From contig JAGEMR010000014.1 in the NCBI GenBank assembly GCA_021030915.1, forward strand, positions 62,001 to 126,000: a stretch of DNA of 64,000 bases, in the 5' to 3' direction. The DNA comes from Astrothelium macrocarpum (lineage: Eukaryota; Ascomycota; Dothideomycetes; Trypetheliales; Trypetheliaceae). This document shows positions 1 to 12,295 of this stretch, in pieces. Below the pieces are notes generated by a model that saw only the letters and a list, made by a program, of their open reading frames with translations, was not told the origin of the DNA and did not search any database. Each line of letters starts with the position of its first letter. The first letter of the stretch is position 1. Both the position numbers and the translations under genes were made by a program.

Positions 1-1433
1 TTGGGACTGAGCAAGAGAGCGCCACCGCAGGGGCGGAGCCTTCGTTCGCGCATTGAACCTTCGCTGATTGGCGACCTGCACGGGACTCTGAAACAGCGTG
101 CCACCGTCATGGATGGAGCATCTCTCCAGGATTACCCCACCCCTTCGATAACCACAGATGGAGCATTAATGGAACGCCGTTATGCCATGTGTGCTCAGCT
201 GACTGCTCGGACTGCTGCAACACGCGCGCTGGGATCTTGCGTGAAAAAGAGCCTTCGTGCCCCGCTAGGGAGCAGTGGCGGATCGCCACGGATAGGCCGT
301 TGTCGAATACAAAAGCGATCGACCCCTAGGGGCTCCCGAGTCTATTCTTTGACATGTTACAACCGCCACGAACAATGGCCTTTCCATGGCACGCTCGTGG
401 GGACTGCGGAGAAGGCGTCAAACCATCCCCCCAACTCCACCCCGTCCGCCAATTGGACGGCCAGTGGCCCGTGAGACAATACACGAAGCTCTACATTAGT
501 CTATCTGCAATCATCGCGATCGTGCCAATCCAAGAGTCGCATGTCAGACGGACGTGTGAATGTGGTAGGAATGGTGGGAATGGTGGGAAATTGCCTTGGG
601 TTAAGGCCACCACTGCCCTATAGGGCGCGAACTACTCCTAGGCCGATGGACTGGCCAGAGACATCCACTAAGGAGCTTTCGGGGCGGTCCGGTGGAGACT
701 ATTCGTCCCGAACTGCAAGTGTTGAGAGGCCTCTCCACACCCTTCCACCGCATTGTCTGTCTGCGTGCAAGCTCCTCGTTAACTTGTTGCAGCCGAAAGG
801 CGGCTGGCCAAGCGGTAAAGATAAGGGCGAGATGGCCTTCCTTTCCGTCTCCCTACACCGCCATCTCGACGCACGCCGTTGATTGAGATTTGCCAGAATA
901 AATAAGACCGATCCTCCCTTGGTTCTAGCCGGCGAGATGTCTATCCGTCTCTATGTAAGATGTAAGAAGAAAATATGAAGGCAAGCCGAAGTAAGCAAAA
1001 GCTCCAACACTCCCCTAGACGTGCCAATGCTTCCTGGAAACGGCGATGACGACATGGTCTATGCACTCTGGATGGCACCAGAGCTTGTGAGGCTAGATGC
1101 TCAAGTCTTCCCATGAATGCTCCAGCCACTCACGTTGTGCTTATTTTACACTCCATCGCCCGTGCACCAACTCCAAAGTCTAAATGCAAATTGAGCCTCA
1201 ACGTCTCCAAAATCGGACATGCCGATTCCAACCCCAGCTTCCGCGATTACACATCTCGCAAATCTCCGTCTTGCAGTGCCGCAAATCGCCGCACCCGCCT
1301 CCTCCCCCCAATCCATCCGTCCATCACATCTGCCTGCCGTGTGTGAATGTGAGTGAACGCTGCTGCTGCACCCCTCCTTTTCCTTCCCGTCGGGATCTTT
1401 CCATTCTTTTCCCTATTCTTCAGCCTCAACCCG
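1..1433. other. Left-edge intergenic stretch, no gene supported
   Basis: Several open frames of 60-157 codons occur here on both strands, but they overlap one another, have no recognisable domain and no consistent splice pattern. The last part (about 1100-1433) should contain the 3' UTR of the minus-strand carrier gene that ends at 1434. No tRNA, rRNA or repeat was recognised. Confidence 0.5.
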
Positions 1434-3788
1434 TCACGACGCAACGGCTCTGAAGCCGGCCAGGCCAGGCACCCCGACCCAGCTTCCCCCTTTCGCCGGC
1501 CCCTTTGGCCGACCAAAGCTCTCGTCCAGATCGAGGATGATCTTCAGCGCGTTCCGGCTCCGCAGATAGGGCAGCGGCGCCTTGGCCTCGTGCAGTCCCA
1601 CGCCGGGCTCTGCGTGCCCGCTCGGCCCTCGCGCCCCACCGCCATCGTCCTTGCTGCTGCCCGGCATCGGCAGCAGCGTCTGGAGCACCTCATAGCCCGC
1701 CAGGGTGAAGCCGAACTGCGGGGAGCTGCGTAGGATGCGGGCGGGTCCGCCCTTGAAGAAGGCGCGGAATCCTTCCTGCTGCCAGACCAGCCGGGCGCAC
1801 TGGCGGAGGGAGGTGTAGCTGGCTTCTCCTTTGCGAGCTTCGACCTGAAGGCGAGTTTTGATGACGTCGCAAGGGGTCGTTAGGTAGGCTGCGGGCATGC
1901 CGGCGATGGCGCCCGCAGTGAGGAGCTGGAGAATACCGAGCTTCTTATTAGGGGACTCGCCGAAAAAGTCGCGTTTAAGATGGTTATAAGAAGGGAAATA
2001 AATCGCGGAAAAGGGCACTATTGATAAAGTTAGGAGGTGTTTTCGGGGCACAGCTGTTTGAAACCGGGGCTAGCTCGGGAAAGGAACAAACTTACCATCA
2101 CGTAACAGACATGCACTGGCACCTTTATACAGACCAACGAGACCGAGATTCTTGACAATCCACATAGCGCTACGTTTTGGTATGTCCGATGACTTTTTGG
2201 CAAGCTCTCCCTGTACCTGCAGCCGAATCTTGACGATTTCCAAGGGGTTGGTGAAGATCTGAGATTTGGTGAGTTTGGCTTCATCCTTCAGTCTCGTGCT
2301 CTCAGACATACCACTTGCGCAGCCCCAGCGCAGCCACCTGCCAAGAGCTCATGTGGCCACCATATCTTACCTGTTTTTGCGTCTGAAAACTTGCCACGGA
2401 TGAGATCATTCACAGTAAGCTTTATCGCCTTCTCAGGGGCGACACCGACGAGTTGCGGCAAAACGCCAGAGTATAGGCCGAGAACGCCCTCGTTCGATAT
2501 CACCTTCCTCGCGCAATCGATGGAGTTTTTGTACATGAGCTCGCCCACACGGTTCGACCTTTGATTTTGCATACGAGTCTTGACCAGATCGATGGGATAG
2601 ACCATGAAGGCGCCAAAGGCTCCGGCTATACTACCCAAAGCAAAATGGTGGACAGATTCCAAGACATCGTGAAGAACGCTTTTCGAGGTCGCGAATGCCT
2701 TTGCTGCTGCATCATGTGCGGCTCCAACCGCATCTGAACTCGTCTCGTACGCAGTCTGCCACGATGCATCCAAGACTTTGGCGAAATCATTCAACCCAAG
2801 CCTTCCAGAGGGTTCGTCGAGACTTGCGAAATGGAACAGGATGTCTGCCTCCATGGGAGTGAACAAGGAGAATCGTGTTATTCGTGCAGCTTCATTCAAA
2901 AAGTCCGTCCTTGTGATCTTTCCATCCGCGCTCTTGCTGGTTGCATTCCTGATCACCAGCTCCACAAGATCCATTTCTCGTATCATATTTTGGAATGCTC
3001 TTACATTCGCGTATGAGATTTTGCTTCCTGTGGAAATATTGCAGAGGGATTGTAGGTTCTCGAGAAGATGATCTGAAAGTTTGTGTCGTGCTGTCTCGAC
3101 AATGATGCGTTGGAAGTCTGCTGGTTCTATGTATCCATCCCCGTTCTTGTCAAAATAGTGGAAAGCCTGGCGTATCCGTTCTCCTATCAAGCCCCGTAGC
3201 ATTTGCGAGAATTGAGGATACGTCATTTCATGACGATGTTTCTTGCCTCCTGTGTAAAGCTTTGCCCATTCCGAGTTCCAATCAAATGGTATGGTATCTG
3301 GTCCCTTGTTCTGTTGTAGGATTCGGTTGAAGTCTTCAAACACAACAAGCCCGTCACCATCTTCATCGAAAAGTCGAAAGGCAATCTCGTACTCGGCATC
3401 TGGCTTGGCAAGGAGATTCTCAAAGGTGTGCCAATCGTGCATGTTGAGTCGACCAGACTTTCTTCGGTCTGCAACGCGGAAAAGCACGGCATACTGCTCA
3501 CGCTTGATTTTGTGCTGGAAGCATAACGGATCAGCATGTGTTGAAACACAACTTCTCGATTGAATGGTAGAACGCGTCGAACTCTATGACTCAAAGAGTA
3601 TGACATACGTAATCTTCGCTTTCCGGGGCAATGGCATCAATGAATTCATTCTCGCCCAAATAGAATTCCCCCGTCTCTTCATCTTTCCGCGCGTACTTCA
3701 AGAAGGAAGCGCGACTCTGTTGTGAGAGTTGGGGTTCTTGGGTCGTCCCCAACAATGCTTCCGCTACTTGAGCTTTCACCGTGGCCAT
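1434..3788 (-). CDS. AGC1: Mitochondrial aspartate/glutamate carrier, EF-hand type (Agc1/aralar family)
   Basis: Four exons: 3788-3609, 3514-2312, 2258-2096, 2017-1434; joined product 709 aa. It exchanges mitochondrial aspartate for cytosolic glutamate across the inner membrane, as part of the malate-aspartate shuttle. The N-terminal half carries EF-hands; two have near-canonical loops ([12 protein letters not shown] and [12 protein letters not shown]). The C-terminal half has three mitochondrial carrier repeats with the PxD/E-xx-K/R signatures [18 protein letters not shown] and TPCDVIKTR. The start MATVKAQ is the first ATG, and exon 1 is exactly 60 codons. Introns have GTATGT or GTAAGT donors. 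The final ~70 residues after the last repeat are low-complexity (Gly/Pro/Ser), as is common in fungal AGCs. Family assignment is secure; calcium regulation is inferred from the EF-hands. Confidence 0.95.
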
Positions 3789-4380
3789 GTTGAAGTGGAG
3801 ATAGTGAGAACTGCTTGAATGCAAACTCAATCAACGGGCTGAAGATAACTGAGAAGGAGCTCAAATAATTTTTAGACCCGTCGGCGCGGTGAGCTAAAGC
3901 AGCCCCGGTCCCTAGCTTCGTAATTTTGCAGGACTAATGTACAGGAGACAGTGGTGACAATGCGAGGCAAAGGGAATCGCACAGTGATTATTGGCCGGCC
4001 GTTATCATCTTGGAGGACGTTTGAGAGATAATCCAGACAATGGATTGTGAGGGCGAGAGGAATGGATCGGAATTGGGACAATGATCGCAGCTCGTCGACT
4101 TTTGAAGTGCAACTGTCCGGATGGCCTTAACCGGGCTTCCACCTAAATTTGGCGGCCGATCCATTTTTTTGCCCCTTGTTCTCACCCTCAACAGTCGTGA
4201 CAATCAACAGAAAACTTTCTTCTCACACCTCCTAATCACACCACACGAGCGAGCAAGTACCGCTAGTTCAAGCAGCTAGCCGTCCATCACTCCTCGTGCA
4301 TTCGGATATCACCTTTCTCAAGTCAAAATACCGAGAAAAATATCGCATTGTTTGTTTACTTTTGTTTACGTCTGTTTACT
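3789..4380. other. Intergenic: AGC1 promoter and MFS 3' flank
   Basis: Non-coding by inspection. It lies upstream of the minus-strand carrier and downstream of the minus-strand MFS gene, so it holds the 5' region of the former and the 3' region of the latter. The distal end carries three phased TGTTTAC motifs, listed separately. Confidence 0.5.
4353..4379. promoter_or_regulatory. Three TGTTTAC (GTAAACA) motifs at exact 10-bp spacing
   Basis: TGTTTAC occurs at 4353-4359, 4363-4369 and 4373-4379, immediately 3' of the MFS stop codon. GTAAACA is the consensus core bound by forkhead factors such as yeast Fkh1/Fkh2. The spacing equals about one DNA helical turn. Whether it acts on the DNA, on the 3' UTR of the transporter mRNA, or is only a short tandem repeat is not known. 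Confidence 0.35.
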
Positions 4381-5946
4381 TTAATCTGTCTTGAAATCTA
4401 GTCTACCAGCCCACCGTCTCAGCCTCAACCCATACACCTGCATGAAAATGACAATCAAAAACACTGCTGCAATGACTCCTGCCTGTATCGCGAAACTCTT
4501 TTCCGTCCCCATCGCATTGGCCCACGAAACCTGAAAATACGAGATGATGAACCCGCCCGTCGTCCTCCCAAAGTTGATCCACGCATTCACCTCCCCGCCC
4601 GCCTCAGGATAGCTATCAAGACAATACGACTGGATTCCCACCGTCGTGATCATAATTCCAAACACATATAACCCCCAACCCACAGCCGCCACCATATAAT
4701 GCCATGCGCGCTCCAGTGCAAAGCCCAAAACCACCAATCCCGTGATCATGAACGGCGTGCTGAGCCAAATCACCATAAGCCGAAATTCGGGTTGGAAGGT
4801 GCCTTTGTTGCGACGGGTAAGGAAGTTGGCGGTGACGTCGTGAAGCCAATGGCCTACGATCTCACCAAGGATAGCGGCCACAATGGGAGTGAAGTAGAAA
4901 TAGCCGATTTGCTTGGGCCCGAAGCCGTAGAGGGGAGTGACAAAGATGGAGAGCGTGGTGTTGATGCCGACCACCCAGGCGAAGGTGAAGAGGTAATACA
5001 CTGTCGATAAGAATATTGTGGGCTTCAGGATGACTCGTACAGGCCGCATGACTGCTTGGTAGAAGGTGCTGCGCTGGTGGCGGGATCTCCACTGCTCGAT
5101 GCCAATGAGTCGTTGGATTTTGCTCTTCCGCGGGAGGTGCTGATCTGGAGGAATCCTGCGGTTATAGAACGTCTCATCCACAAACAGCACTATTGCGATC
5201 AAGCACAATCCTGTTTCGATCGTGTAGACACCGAAAGCCCACTGCCATTTCTGCGTGGAGATGATGAACGCAGCAATGAGCGGCCCAAAGTACGGCGAAA
5301 GAATGATAAACGACGCCCAGATGTTAATCTTGCGCGCATGCTCGTGGAAGAAAAATATGTCCTTGATGAACATCAGACCACCGCCTTGAGCAACAGTCGA
5401 GAAGAAGCCATTCAGGATGCGAGCAGCCATGAACGAATCAAAGCTCGTCGCGCCCGCGCACCACGCCGCCGTCCACACCGCCGTCAGCGCAAACCAGAAC
5501 ATCACCGGCAGCCGGCCAAAGTACGCCGCCAGCGCCACGACGAAGATGCCGCCCGCGCCCAGCATGAACACGTTGCCAACCTGCGAGTGGTTCACGTAGT
5601 CCTGGCTCAGATGCCAAATGGCCGACTGCGGCAGCAGCGTCACGGCGCCCGTCGCGCTGCCATAGTCCGGCAGGAAGGCGGTCGCCGCGATGACGAACAG
5701 GATGATGTGTTTTTTCGTCTGGCTCCAGTTGAGGGGGTCGTTGGGGTCGTCGCTGGGCTGCGGGATGAGGACGGTGTGGCCGTCCGGCGCGAGCTTGAGG
5801 TTGCGGTAGGCTGGGTCGTCTTTATCGATGAGGTTGAGGTCGACGACGTAGCCGTCTTGTTCGCCGATGGCTTCGAGGTCGAGCTGCTCGGTGTGCGCTT
5901 CTACGACGTCGCCAGACTTTTTCTTCTCGAGTTCGTCGGTGTCCAT
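4381..5946 (-). CDS. MFS transporter, fungal DHA1/HOL1-like type
   Basis: Intronless, 521 aa from the first ATG at 5946 (MDTDELEKKK). The open frame reaches 6003 but has no earlier ATG. It is an integral membrane protein, predicted to be a proton antiporter. The acidic N-terminal tail ends in the fungal motif DPNDPLNWS just before the first membrane helix. About 12 hydrophobic segments follow, split by a basic central loop (around RRIPPDQHLPRKSKIQRL). A FGRLP motif fits the MFS loop 2-3 signature. The substrate cannot be told from sequence. Its GC-rich codons alternate between C-ending and G-ending stretches. A long mirror ORF on the plus strand is a shadow of this gene. Confidence 0.88.
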   Translation of the reverse strand: MDTDELEKKKSGDVVEAHTEQLDLEAIGEQDGYVVDLNLIDKDDPAYRNLKLAPDGHTVLIPQPSDDPNDPLNWSQTKKHIILFVIAATAFLPDYGSATGAVTLLPQSAIWHLSQDYVNHSQVGNVFMLGAGGIFVVALAAYFGRLPVMFWFALTAVWTAAWCAGATSFDSFMAARILNGFFSTVAQGGGLMFIKDIFFFHEHARKINIWASFIILSPYFGPLIAAFIISTQKWQWAFGVYTIETGLCLIAIVLFVDETFYNRRIPPDQHLPRKSKIQRLIGIEQWRSRHQRSTFYQAVMRPVRVILKPTIFLSTVYYLFTFAWVVGINTTLSIFVTPLYGFGPKQIGYFYFTPIVAAILGEIVGHWLHDVTANFLTRRNKGTFQPEFRLMVIWLSTPFMITGLVVLGFALERAWHYMVAAVGWGLYVFGIMITTVGIQSYCLDSYPEAGGEVNAWINFGRTTGGFIISYFQVSWANAMGTEKSFAIQAGVIAAVFLIVIFMQVYGLRLRRWAGRLDFKTD

Positions 5947-6003
5947 GACGAAGGGCGACGATGTAGAGGACTGGTCAATTTGATTGCTGGGTAGGTGGTT
6001 CAA

Positions 6004-6722
6004 TGTGGGCTTGAAATGAGTTGCAGGAAGTAAGGATTGCGTGTTTCTCTATACATCAACTTATATTGATCCTAGGAACAAACAGCGCGTATAGTATAAC
6101 CTCTAATAAACTCTAATAAAAAATGTAAGCCCAAGTCTGCTGCTTTTGGGTATTTCCAGTCGGCGAACTGGGAACTTAGGCAGGGAGAAATACCGTCACA
6201 TTTGCTTCCCAGATTACTATGTACTGACCATACATAGTTGTCAGCGCTACGTCGGTCGTTCTTACTTTTCAATCCTTAACTCAGCCGCCACTGTTCAGGC
6301 CTCCAGTCTTTTTGCCGCATTCTTTCACCGGTAATGAAAACCTGGAATACATGTGCACATGTCAATCCCTTTTTTGGGTCAGGGGAACGTAAGAAACCCC
6401 GCAATCTAGAGCGGCGAGATTGGACGATGAAAATGAAACAACAACTACCTAGTGCGAATAGATCAGCTTTTTTCCCAACTACCGTCTGCAACTCCGAAGC
6501 GAGTGACCGGGAGGCGCCTTGGCTTCGGGGACCAGTATGAATTGCGATGCGGAACTTCGGGCGATCTCCGAGGCGCTGAGGCGGCTCCTGCAGCTGGGCC
6601 GCACTGCAATCGCGCTATCAAGAATGCAGAATGTACCAGCCCTATATGCTGACTGCGTGAATATCTTCTTAGCCGACTTTGTTAATAGTTGATGATAGCA
6701 AACACCCCGGTCAATTGCTGGA
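6004..6722. other. Intergenic, no gene seen
   Basis: Contains the promoter of the minus-strand MFS gene and the 3' flank of the DUF1365 gene. The part near 6040-6120 is AT-rich. Short ORFs of 60-84 codons have no domain features. Confidence 0.45.
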
Positions 6723-8971
6723 TTATTTGACACACGCCCAGATGTTGACCAAGTTTACCAAAAGCAGTTCAGAGCCTTGTGAAAGCAAAGGTGGCAAAGT
6801 CCAATCTGGAATGATTTTCGTGTCGATCGTGGGCGCATTACTGGTGTATTGCCAAACAAGAAGTAGTAGCGTGAATCGTAATAAGAAATCGGACACATGA
6901 ATCAAGCCTTCGAATCCGAAAGCTAGCCGTTGAGCCAAGAAGAGAGTAGTGACGTTGCGACGATATATCCAGGAGTCTTTTAAGTTTGCGCCAACGTACA
7001 AATCGAATTCCGAAAATGGCACTGTTCGAATGTCTTGCTTGGATATTGAAGCATCTTCTGCTCGATCGCCGGGATAACTAGGTACTGGAGGGGGACACCG
7101 CAATCTTCTGAGCAAGCCCCAGCGGAGCTTTTCCAAAAGATTTCCGTCGTTTTGTTGGTAAGGCCCTGGTCTTTCTGACCGAACAGATTTATCCGAATTG
7201 CTCAGTAATACGGGCAGAAGCTCAGCATTGGAGATCCACAACGTTCTATTCAGCTCATCTGTGCAGAGACATTCGCGGTCGAATGCCTCCGATGCATGCG
7301 CATAGTGTACAAATCGGCTATAAAAGGCAGGAGTGAGCACGTGCAGCTCTGTAGTCGGAACATTCTTCTCTGTATGACGCTCCGTAGTTTTATGGATCTG
7401 TCTAAGTCCCATGCCTGAGGGCGGCACAAAGATGACATTGAGAGGCTGACTTGCCTTTTTGACAAGGTGTTCAAGGTATCGCTGGAAGAAGGATTGAAGC
7501 ACCCTACTAAATATAAGCAAATAAAAGGCTCGAAGTCAGAGAGATCTTACCATTCTGAGCTTGTTGGATGTCTACCGATGCTTCTTATGTCCACCTCTGG
7601 TCGAAACCAGACAGGTAACTCCCTTTTGAAATAAAGTAGGTACGCTTCTTTTACGATGCGGGGAAATGTAATGAAGCCAACCCACCACCATCCAAGGACG
7701 AACCTATAAAGGTCAAATGATCTCGTTGTTTGTGGATCGAGTGGCTGCCCATCCGCAAAGACGCGGGCAACAATCTTGGGTCGGCCTTCAGCAGACTTTA
7801 GTACAATGGTGTTATCCACGAGCCATCGAGGGTTACTAATTTTAGCCAAGGGATCATGAGCAGCAAGAGAGTAAGAACCTTTTCTGTCATTGAAGGGAGA
7901 AACGTGGAAGTCTTTAGACCAAGCTTCAGAAAAGACATTGGATTGCGTATGGGCTTTAATTTGCTCCGGGAAGAGACCTTGAGCAGCACCCATTAAGTCG
8001 GAAGCATCGTCAGGACCAGGCTTGCCATGGCCATTGCTCGTTGCTGGAGGCTTGAGGAAGTACATTCGTCGTTCGTCGAAAGTGTTGTTCACTTCAAGAA
8101 TCATGGCTTTCAGATGTCTTAATTCAGAGTACAAATACCAAAAGGAAACCGGGTTGAAAGAGTAACCTAGAAATTTTGGAGCGGTGACAAGATATACGTG
8201 TGGATAGTCACCTGGGTTTTCACCCTGTTTAGAATTAGTCGTAGTTGTCGAAGCAGGACTGGAACTTTTAGAGCATACCTGAGACTGTAGATAAGATGCC
8301 AATTTCGCTTTGAGATCAAGATCAGAGCCATCCCGCTCCAAATAATCAGCACCCGAGACGTTGAACCAACTTCTCTGCCTTTTTCCAGGAGGTAAGATCT
8401 GGGTATCAACAGACAAAGCACTACCAATCGAGCCTCGCCATCCAACAGGAATTCCCACGCAAAGATAGGAGTACGAAAACGAATGCTTTTGAGGGAAAAG
8501 GCGGGTATGTGAAGTCCTACATGGAAGCAACATGGGCTGTAAGAAATGATCGTCAAACGGTTCAATCTCTGGAATGGTTTCCAAATCGGATTCTTGATGG
8601 CGTTGTTCCCATCTTACACCGATACCAGCTAAAGTTGCACAAACCCCGAGCAGCGCGAGCACTTCCCAAGTGACTGGGTCTGAACACCAAACTGCAGTAC
8701 ATTGAGGCGTTAGAGACACATCTTTCCATGGGACGGTCCATGATTCAATGAAAAATAAAGCAAGGAGATCGCCTGTCGCTGTAGGATCGGTCCGTAATGT
8801 CCGATATAGCCAAAGAGCAACCCAGCCTGTCCAGCCAATCACATTTGTCCAGGTTGCTGGGAAGAGGCTCCATTTCCAGATTTTGAGAACAGACAGAAGA
8901 ACCAGGGCGATCGCTGGACTTGACCGACGAAGCGTGATGCCTCTGGCATCGCCCACGACGTCCGCCAGCAT
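6723..8971 (-). CDS. DUF1365-domain membrane protein
   Basis: Exons 8971-7551 and 7506-6723, 734 aa. The DUF1365 hallmarks are clear: SFSYSYLCVGIPV (about 185-197), PKFLGYSFNPVSFWYLYS, LEVNNTFDERRMYFL and KDFHVSPFN. The N-terminal 150 residues contain about three to four hydrophobic segments, so membrane anchoring is likely. A C-terminal extension of about 250 residues ends with another hydrophobic stretch. In bacteria DUF1365 proteins often sit beside cyclopropane-fatty-acid synthase and an FAD amine oxidase, suggesting lipid modification; the biochemical role is unproven. A 54-nt stop-free segment at 8278-8225 looks like a further intron (GTATGC donor, ACTAAT-like branch, ACAG acceptor), which would give 716 aa. 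The start is the first ATG of the long frame. Confidence 0.85.
8225..8278 (-). other. Probable in-frame 54-nt intron in the DUF1365 gene
   Basis: Starts GTATGC and ends CTAATTCTAAACAG; length 54 (3n) with no stop codon. It encodes a Ser/Thr/Lys-rich insert between conserved flanks (SYLQSQ before, GENPGDYPHVYL after), which is typical of a retained intron, not domain sequence. Confidence 0.65.
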
Positions 8972-9810
8972 CGGGAGTGTCTTAGCGCTGAGACTTTCGT
9001 TGAAGAGGGAGTTTGAGATGGTTCGGAAGCAGCGGAAACACGCTTGGTCACATCATCCTCCGCGTCAGCGAATCGATTTCTACGTGCGATCCTATATCGA
9101 GCTTATGGAGAAGAGCAAACGAATCAACTCTCGGTGGACTATTGGCCTATCAAGAATTGAAGTCTCACTACGGTAACTATCTGAGGCGTGTAAAACACTG
9201 ACAAAGTACCATGAGAGAAGCTCGCACTGCGCGACTTCCTTTCTCCCCCGCAGTGTCTCTCAGCATGCTCATCATAAAGGAGTCAATGTGTGCATGTCCG
9301 TTTTATTAGCCGCACTGGATTTCCAGTTGCATTATTTTCGCGTTACTGACCCACCTAACGTGTCTCCATCTTAAAACTCATACTATGAATTTTCGGAAAT
9401 GCCTCGAATCTTTGCAGTTACAAACCAGCTTTGATACTAGGTTTGGGGCTTCTCCTTCCTAAAGGAAAGGCATTTCACCTTCCCTCGTTTAGTCCTCATC
9501 TTTCTCCATTGCCATTTGTTAAAAGGGTAGGATAAAATTAGGCATCAATTTTCACCATTGGCTTTCTATTGGATCCATTTGATTCACCATGGCACTTCTC
9601 TTCTCTCACCACCTCAAGGATATGAGGGCGAAATCCGGCTTTCTAACATGCAAGGCTCAAATATTCAAAACGTTCGGTTGACCACTATGGCTTCAAACCA
9701 TTGGAATAGTTACAGAGGACAAGAAAGAAAGAAATGAAGAGAGAGAACGAATGAATGACTGAATGGAAGGCCAAAATAAGTCTCTATACTAAGTCTTGGA
9801 ACATCACATG
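8972..9810. other. Intergenic between DUF1365 gene and HET gene
   Basis: Holds the promoter of the minus-strand DUF1365 gene and the 3' flank of the HET gene. A purine-rich microsatellite-like tract (AAGAAAGAAAGAAATGAAGAG and following) lies around 9721-9765. No gene recognised. Confidence 0.45.
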
Positions 9811-12295
9811 CTAATATAAGATGATCCTTTTGAAACAAACGGCTTCGAGCGAAGTTTCAATAGCCCTTCGGTGCAGCACCCCAATGGCGATTCTCTCGTA
9901 AACATCGCAGTTCTCCGGATACGGTCGGATGAGCATGACGTTAAACATATCCCATGATTCCCACTGCATATCTCCCTCATCATCTAGAATAACCACACTG
10001 TCATCTGCATCTTCTTTCAAGCCTCGAGATCGATACTTATCTGGAATGTCTAGATGTGAAAACCTGTAAATTGCCCTGTCTCTAGACCAACCTGCAGCAT
10101 ATGACAACAGGATGACCTCACAAGTCTGGCCTTCAAAGGCCCAGCCTGAGCCAAAGAGATTGTGGTCATCATGACAGATTCCACATATCTCTTGTTGTGA
10201 GTCTCTAAGTACGAAACAGTTGGATGTGTATGTTTCTCTTGCGTTCGGAGTGTGAGGCTGCGAAAGACAATATCTACATGAGAAGGTCATGAAGTTAAGA
10301 CTGCCATGCGATGTAATTTCTATCCGTGAGGGCCCCGAATGTAAATGCAACGAGATCCCCAAATCGGGCAAGTACTCACCCTCACGACCGAACAGATTGC
10401 CAGGCTGTCCAGGACCGTATCCTGGACAGTGATCATCACTGTGCTGCGTAGCAACCTGCGACCTAGGCTGTGTCACATTCATCCTATCGACACCTCCATC
10501 TTCGACCAAGTGCCGTTCAGTTGAATTTCCTTTTTGTGATGGCAGAAATCTGCAGACAGGCCTAATACCTCCATCACTGGCGTAGTACCAATCGATCCAA
10601 GTCTTCTCTTGTAACCACTGTTGAACACGATCACCTGGAGACCCATGGGCCATGATTACCCGACCCACATGTCCCATCCAACTCCAACTTGGAAAGCCAG
10701 GGCGTCTTCTAAGATGAGATCCAAAGAAACCTCCCCAGAGAAGTCCCCAATCGAACGCTACGATAGGAAGCCCTTGCAGAAAGATGCTACCGTTCAAGAA
10801 CGGGGTTATTGCCCTTTTTATCCCATCGAAGGCTTTACTGATATCGCCCAAATGGGTCAGATTTCGTGAGCTGTACATTTCTACATGATCTGCAAGTCTT
10901 GGAAGCGGATCTGGTGATCCAAATGAGCCACCAGTACTGGACTTAACCACAGGATCGATTTCATTGCTTTCAGCCATGAGGTCCTCTCTCCATACTGCTG
11001 CTCTACAGTAGAAGAAGACCCGACCATTCATGAAAATCAGGCAGCGAGAGGACAGGACCAGTTCTTGATACCTGTCATCAATTAGCTGAAGAAATAGATC
11101 GCGATTGCAATACCTTACGCAGACTAATACAGAACATGTCTCGCACGTAATTAAGTTTGACGCTTGTGAAGAATGACCGAAAGATTAGTAAATAAGCTTG
11201 TGTTCTACACAACATATCAAGAAATATTAAGGGATACTAGGAAGGTGAGGATTTGGAGGGCAAGAGGAGAAAAAAGACATACGTCCAGCCTCTCCTAGAG
11301 TATGGGGAATCTTCCAACTCGTTCTCAAAGAACGGCAAAAGACCAATTTGGAAGCCGGTCCGAATCACTTCAATATCTTCCCACGGCGATGTTCGAGAAG
11401 TCCTGTGCCATCCAGAAAGTCCAGCATTGGCGTGCCCGCCAGTCGCAGCAACTAGTGTGATTACTGCATTCCCATAGACAGAATCCATTGATTGGATCAT
11501 AATATTCTTGGATTCATCATCATCTTGTACGATACAGAAGGTATCGACCCAAAGATAGCGAAAACCCAGAGCTTTTGTGACTTCGAGCGCATCGGAAATA
11601 GTCTTCGGTAGATCTGTCTTGACAAGCCCATTAGGTTGCGAAAATTGTTTTACATTCGACTTTAGGGTCAACACCTGGGCTGCATTTCCCCAAACATAGC
11701 TCAGAGCAACATAAGCTGCACTGCTCTTTTGACGAGTCAAGCAACTCGCTTCTACATCAATTAGAAGTATGTCGCATGGGCATTCGTGGATGTGCAAGTA
11801 AGTCTCTTTACAAGATTCTCCGTGCTCAGTTTGGCATCGCTTGATCCAACCTCGAATCATGGCCACGTCCGGATCGTTGCCGACGAGCCGGCCCCTGAGT
11901 AGTGAGCTTGTATGCTTGTCGTCAATGAGCTGGATGCCGTAAAATCTACCAGCGAGAGGCGCCTTGAGCATGGGATACAATGCAGACCCCACCTTTTCCT
12001 TTGTAAGGGCACGCGAACGGTGCGCATACTCGATCGTGCTTGTAGAGCAAGCCAGCTCCCATTCTGCATTGTCTTGTACAAGTTGCGGATTGCGCCTTTG
12101 ATTCAGTTGCAATGCGCGGAGGATAAGTCGACATAGCTTGCATTCAGAAGAGTTTCCTTTCAGATCACTGACTTTACCGGTTAGGGCGGGTTTTTTCAAT
12201 CTACTCCGAAGAACGGTGGAGGGCAACTCAAAGTCTTCCGGAGAGAGGTTGAGAGATGAACAGGCATTACAAAGTAATCCGCTTGCCTTTTCCAT
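9811..12295 (-). CDS. HET-domain protein (heterokaryon incompatibility family)
   Basis: Exons 12295-11283 and 11071-9811, 757 aa. The join restores the conserved HET end RRGWT-YQE..LSSRCLIF. The N-terminus has two CxxC pairs (CNAC near 9-12, CKLC near 52-55). The HET domain follows: YVALSYVWG (about 195-203), LPKTISDA, YLWVDTFCIVQDD, then VYGNAVITLVAA. The remaining ~400 residues are unconserved by eye and contain the FPSWSWMG motif often seen after HET domains. Proteins of this family mediate non-self recognition or programmed cell death in ascomycetes, but most genomic copies are untested. The intron is long for this window (211 nt; donor GTATGT, acceptor GACAG). No nearby partner (STAND or HET-s-like) is evident. 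Confidence 0.85.

Noticed and set aside
1..474. 157-codon ORF at the left edge
   Set aside because: No domain, no splice context, overlapped by other random frames; composition is not coding-like.
5056..5994. 312-codon plus-strand ORF opposite the MFS gene
   Set aside because: Antisense mirror of GC-rich coding DNA; highly Arg/Val/Asp biased, with no domain; the minus strand encodes a clear transporter.
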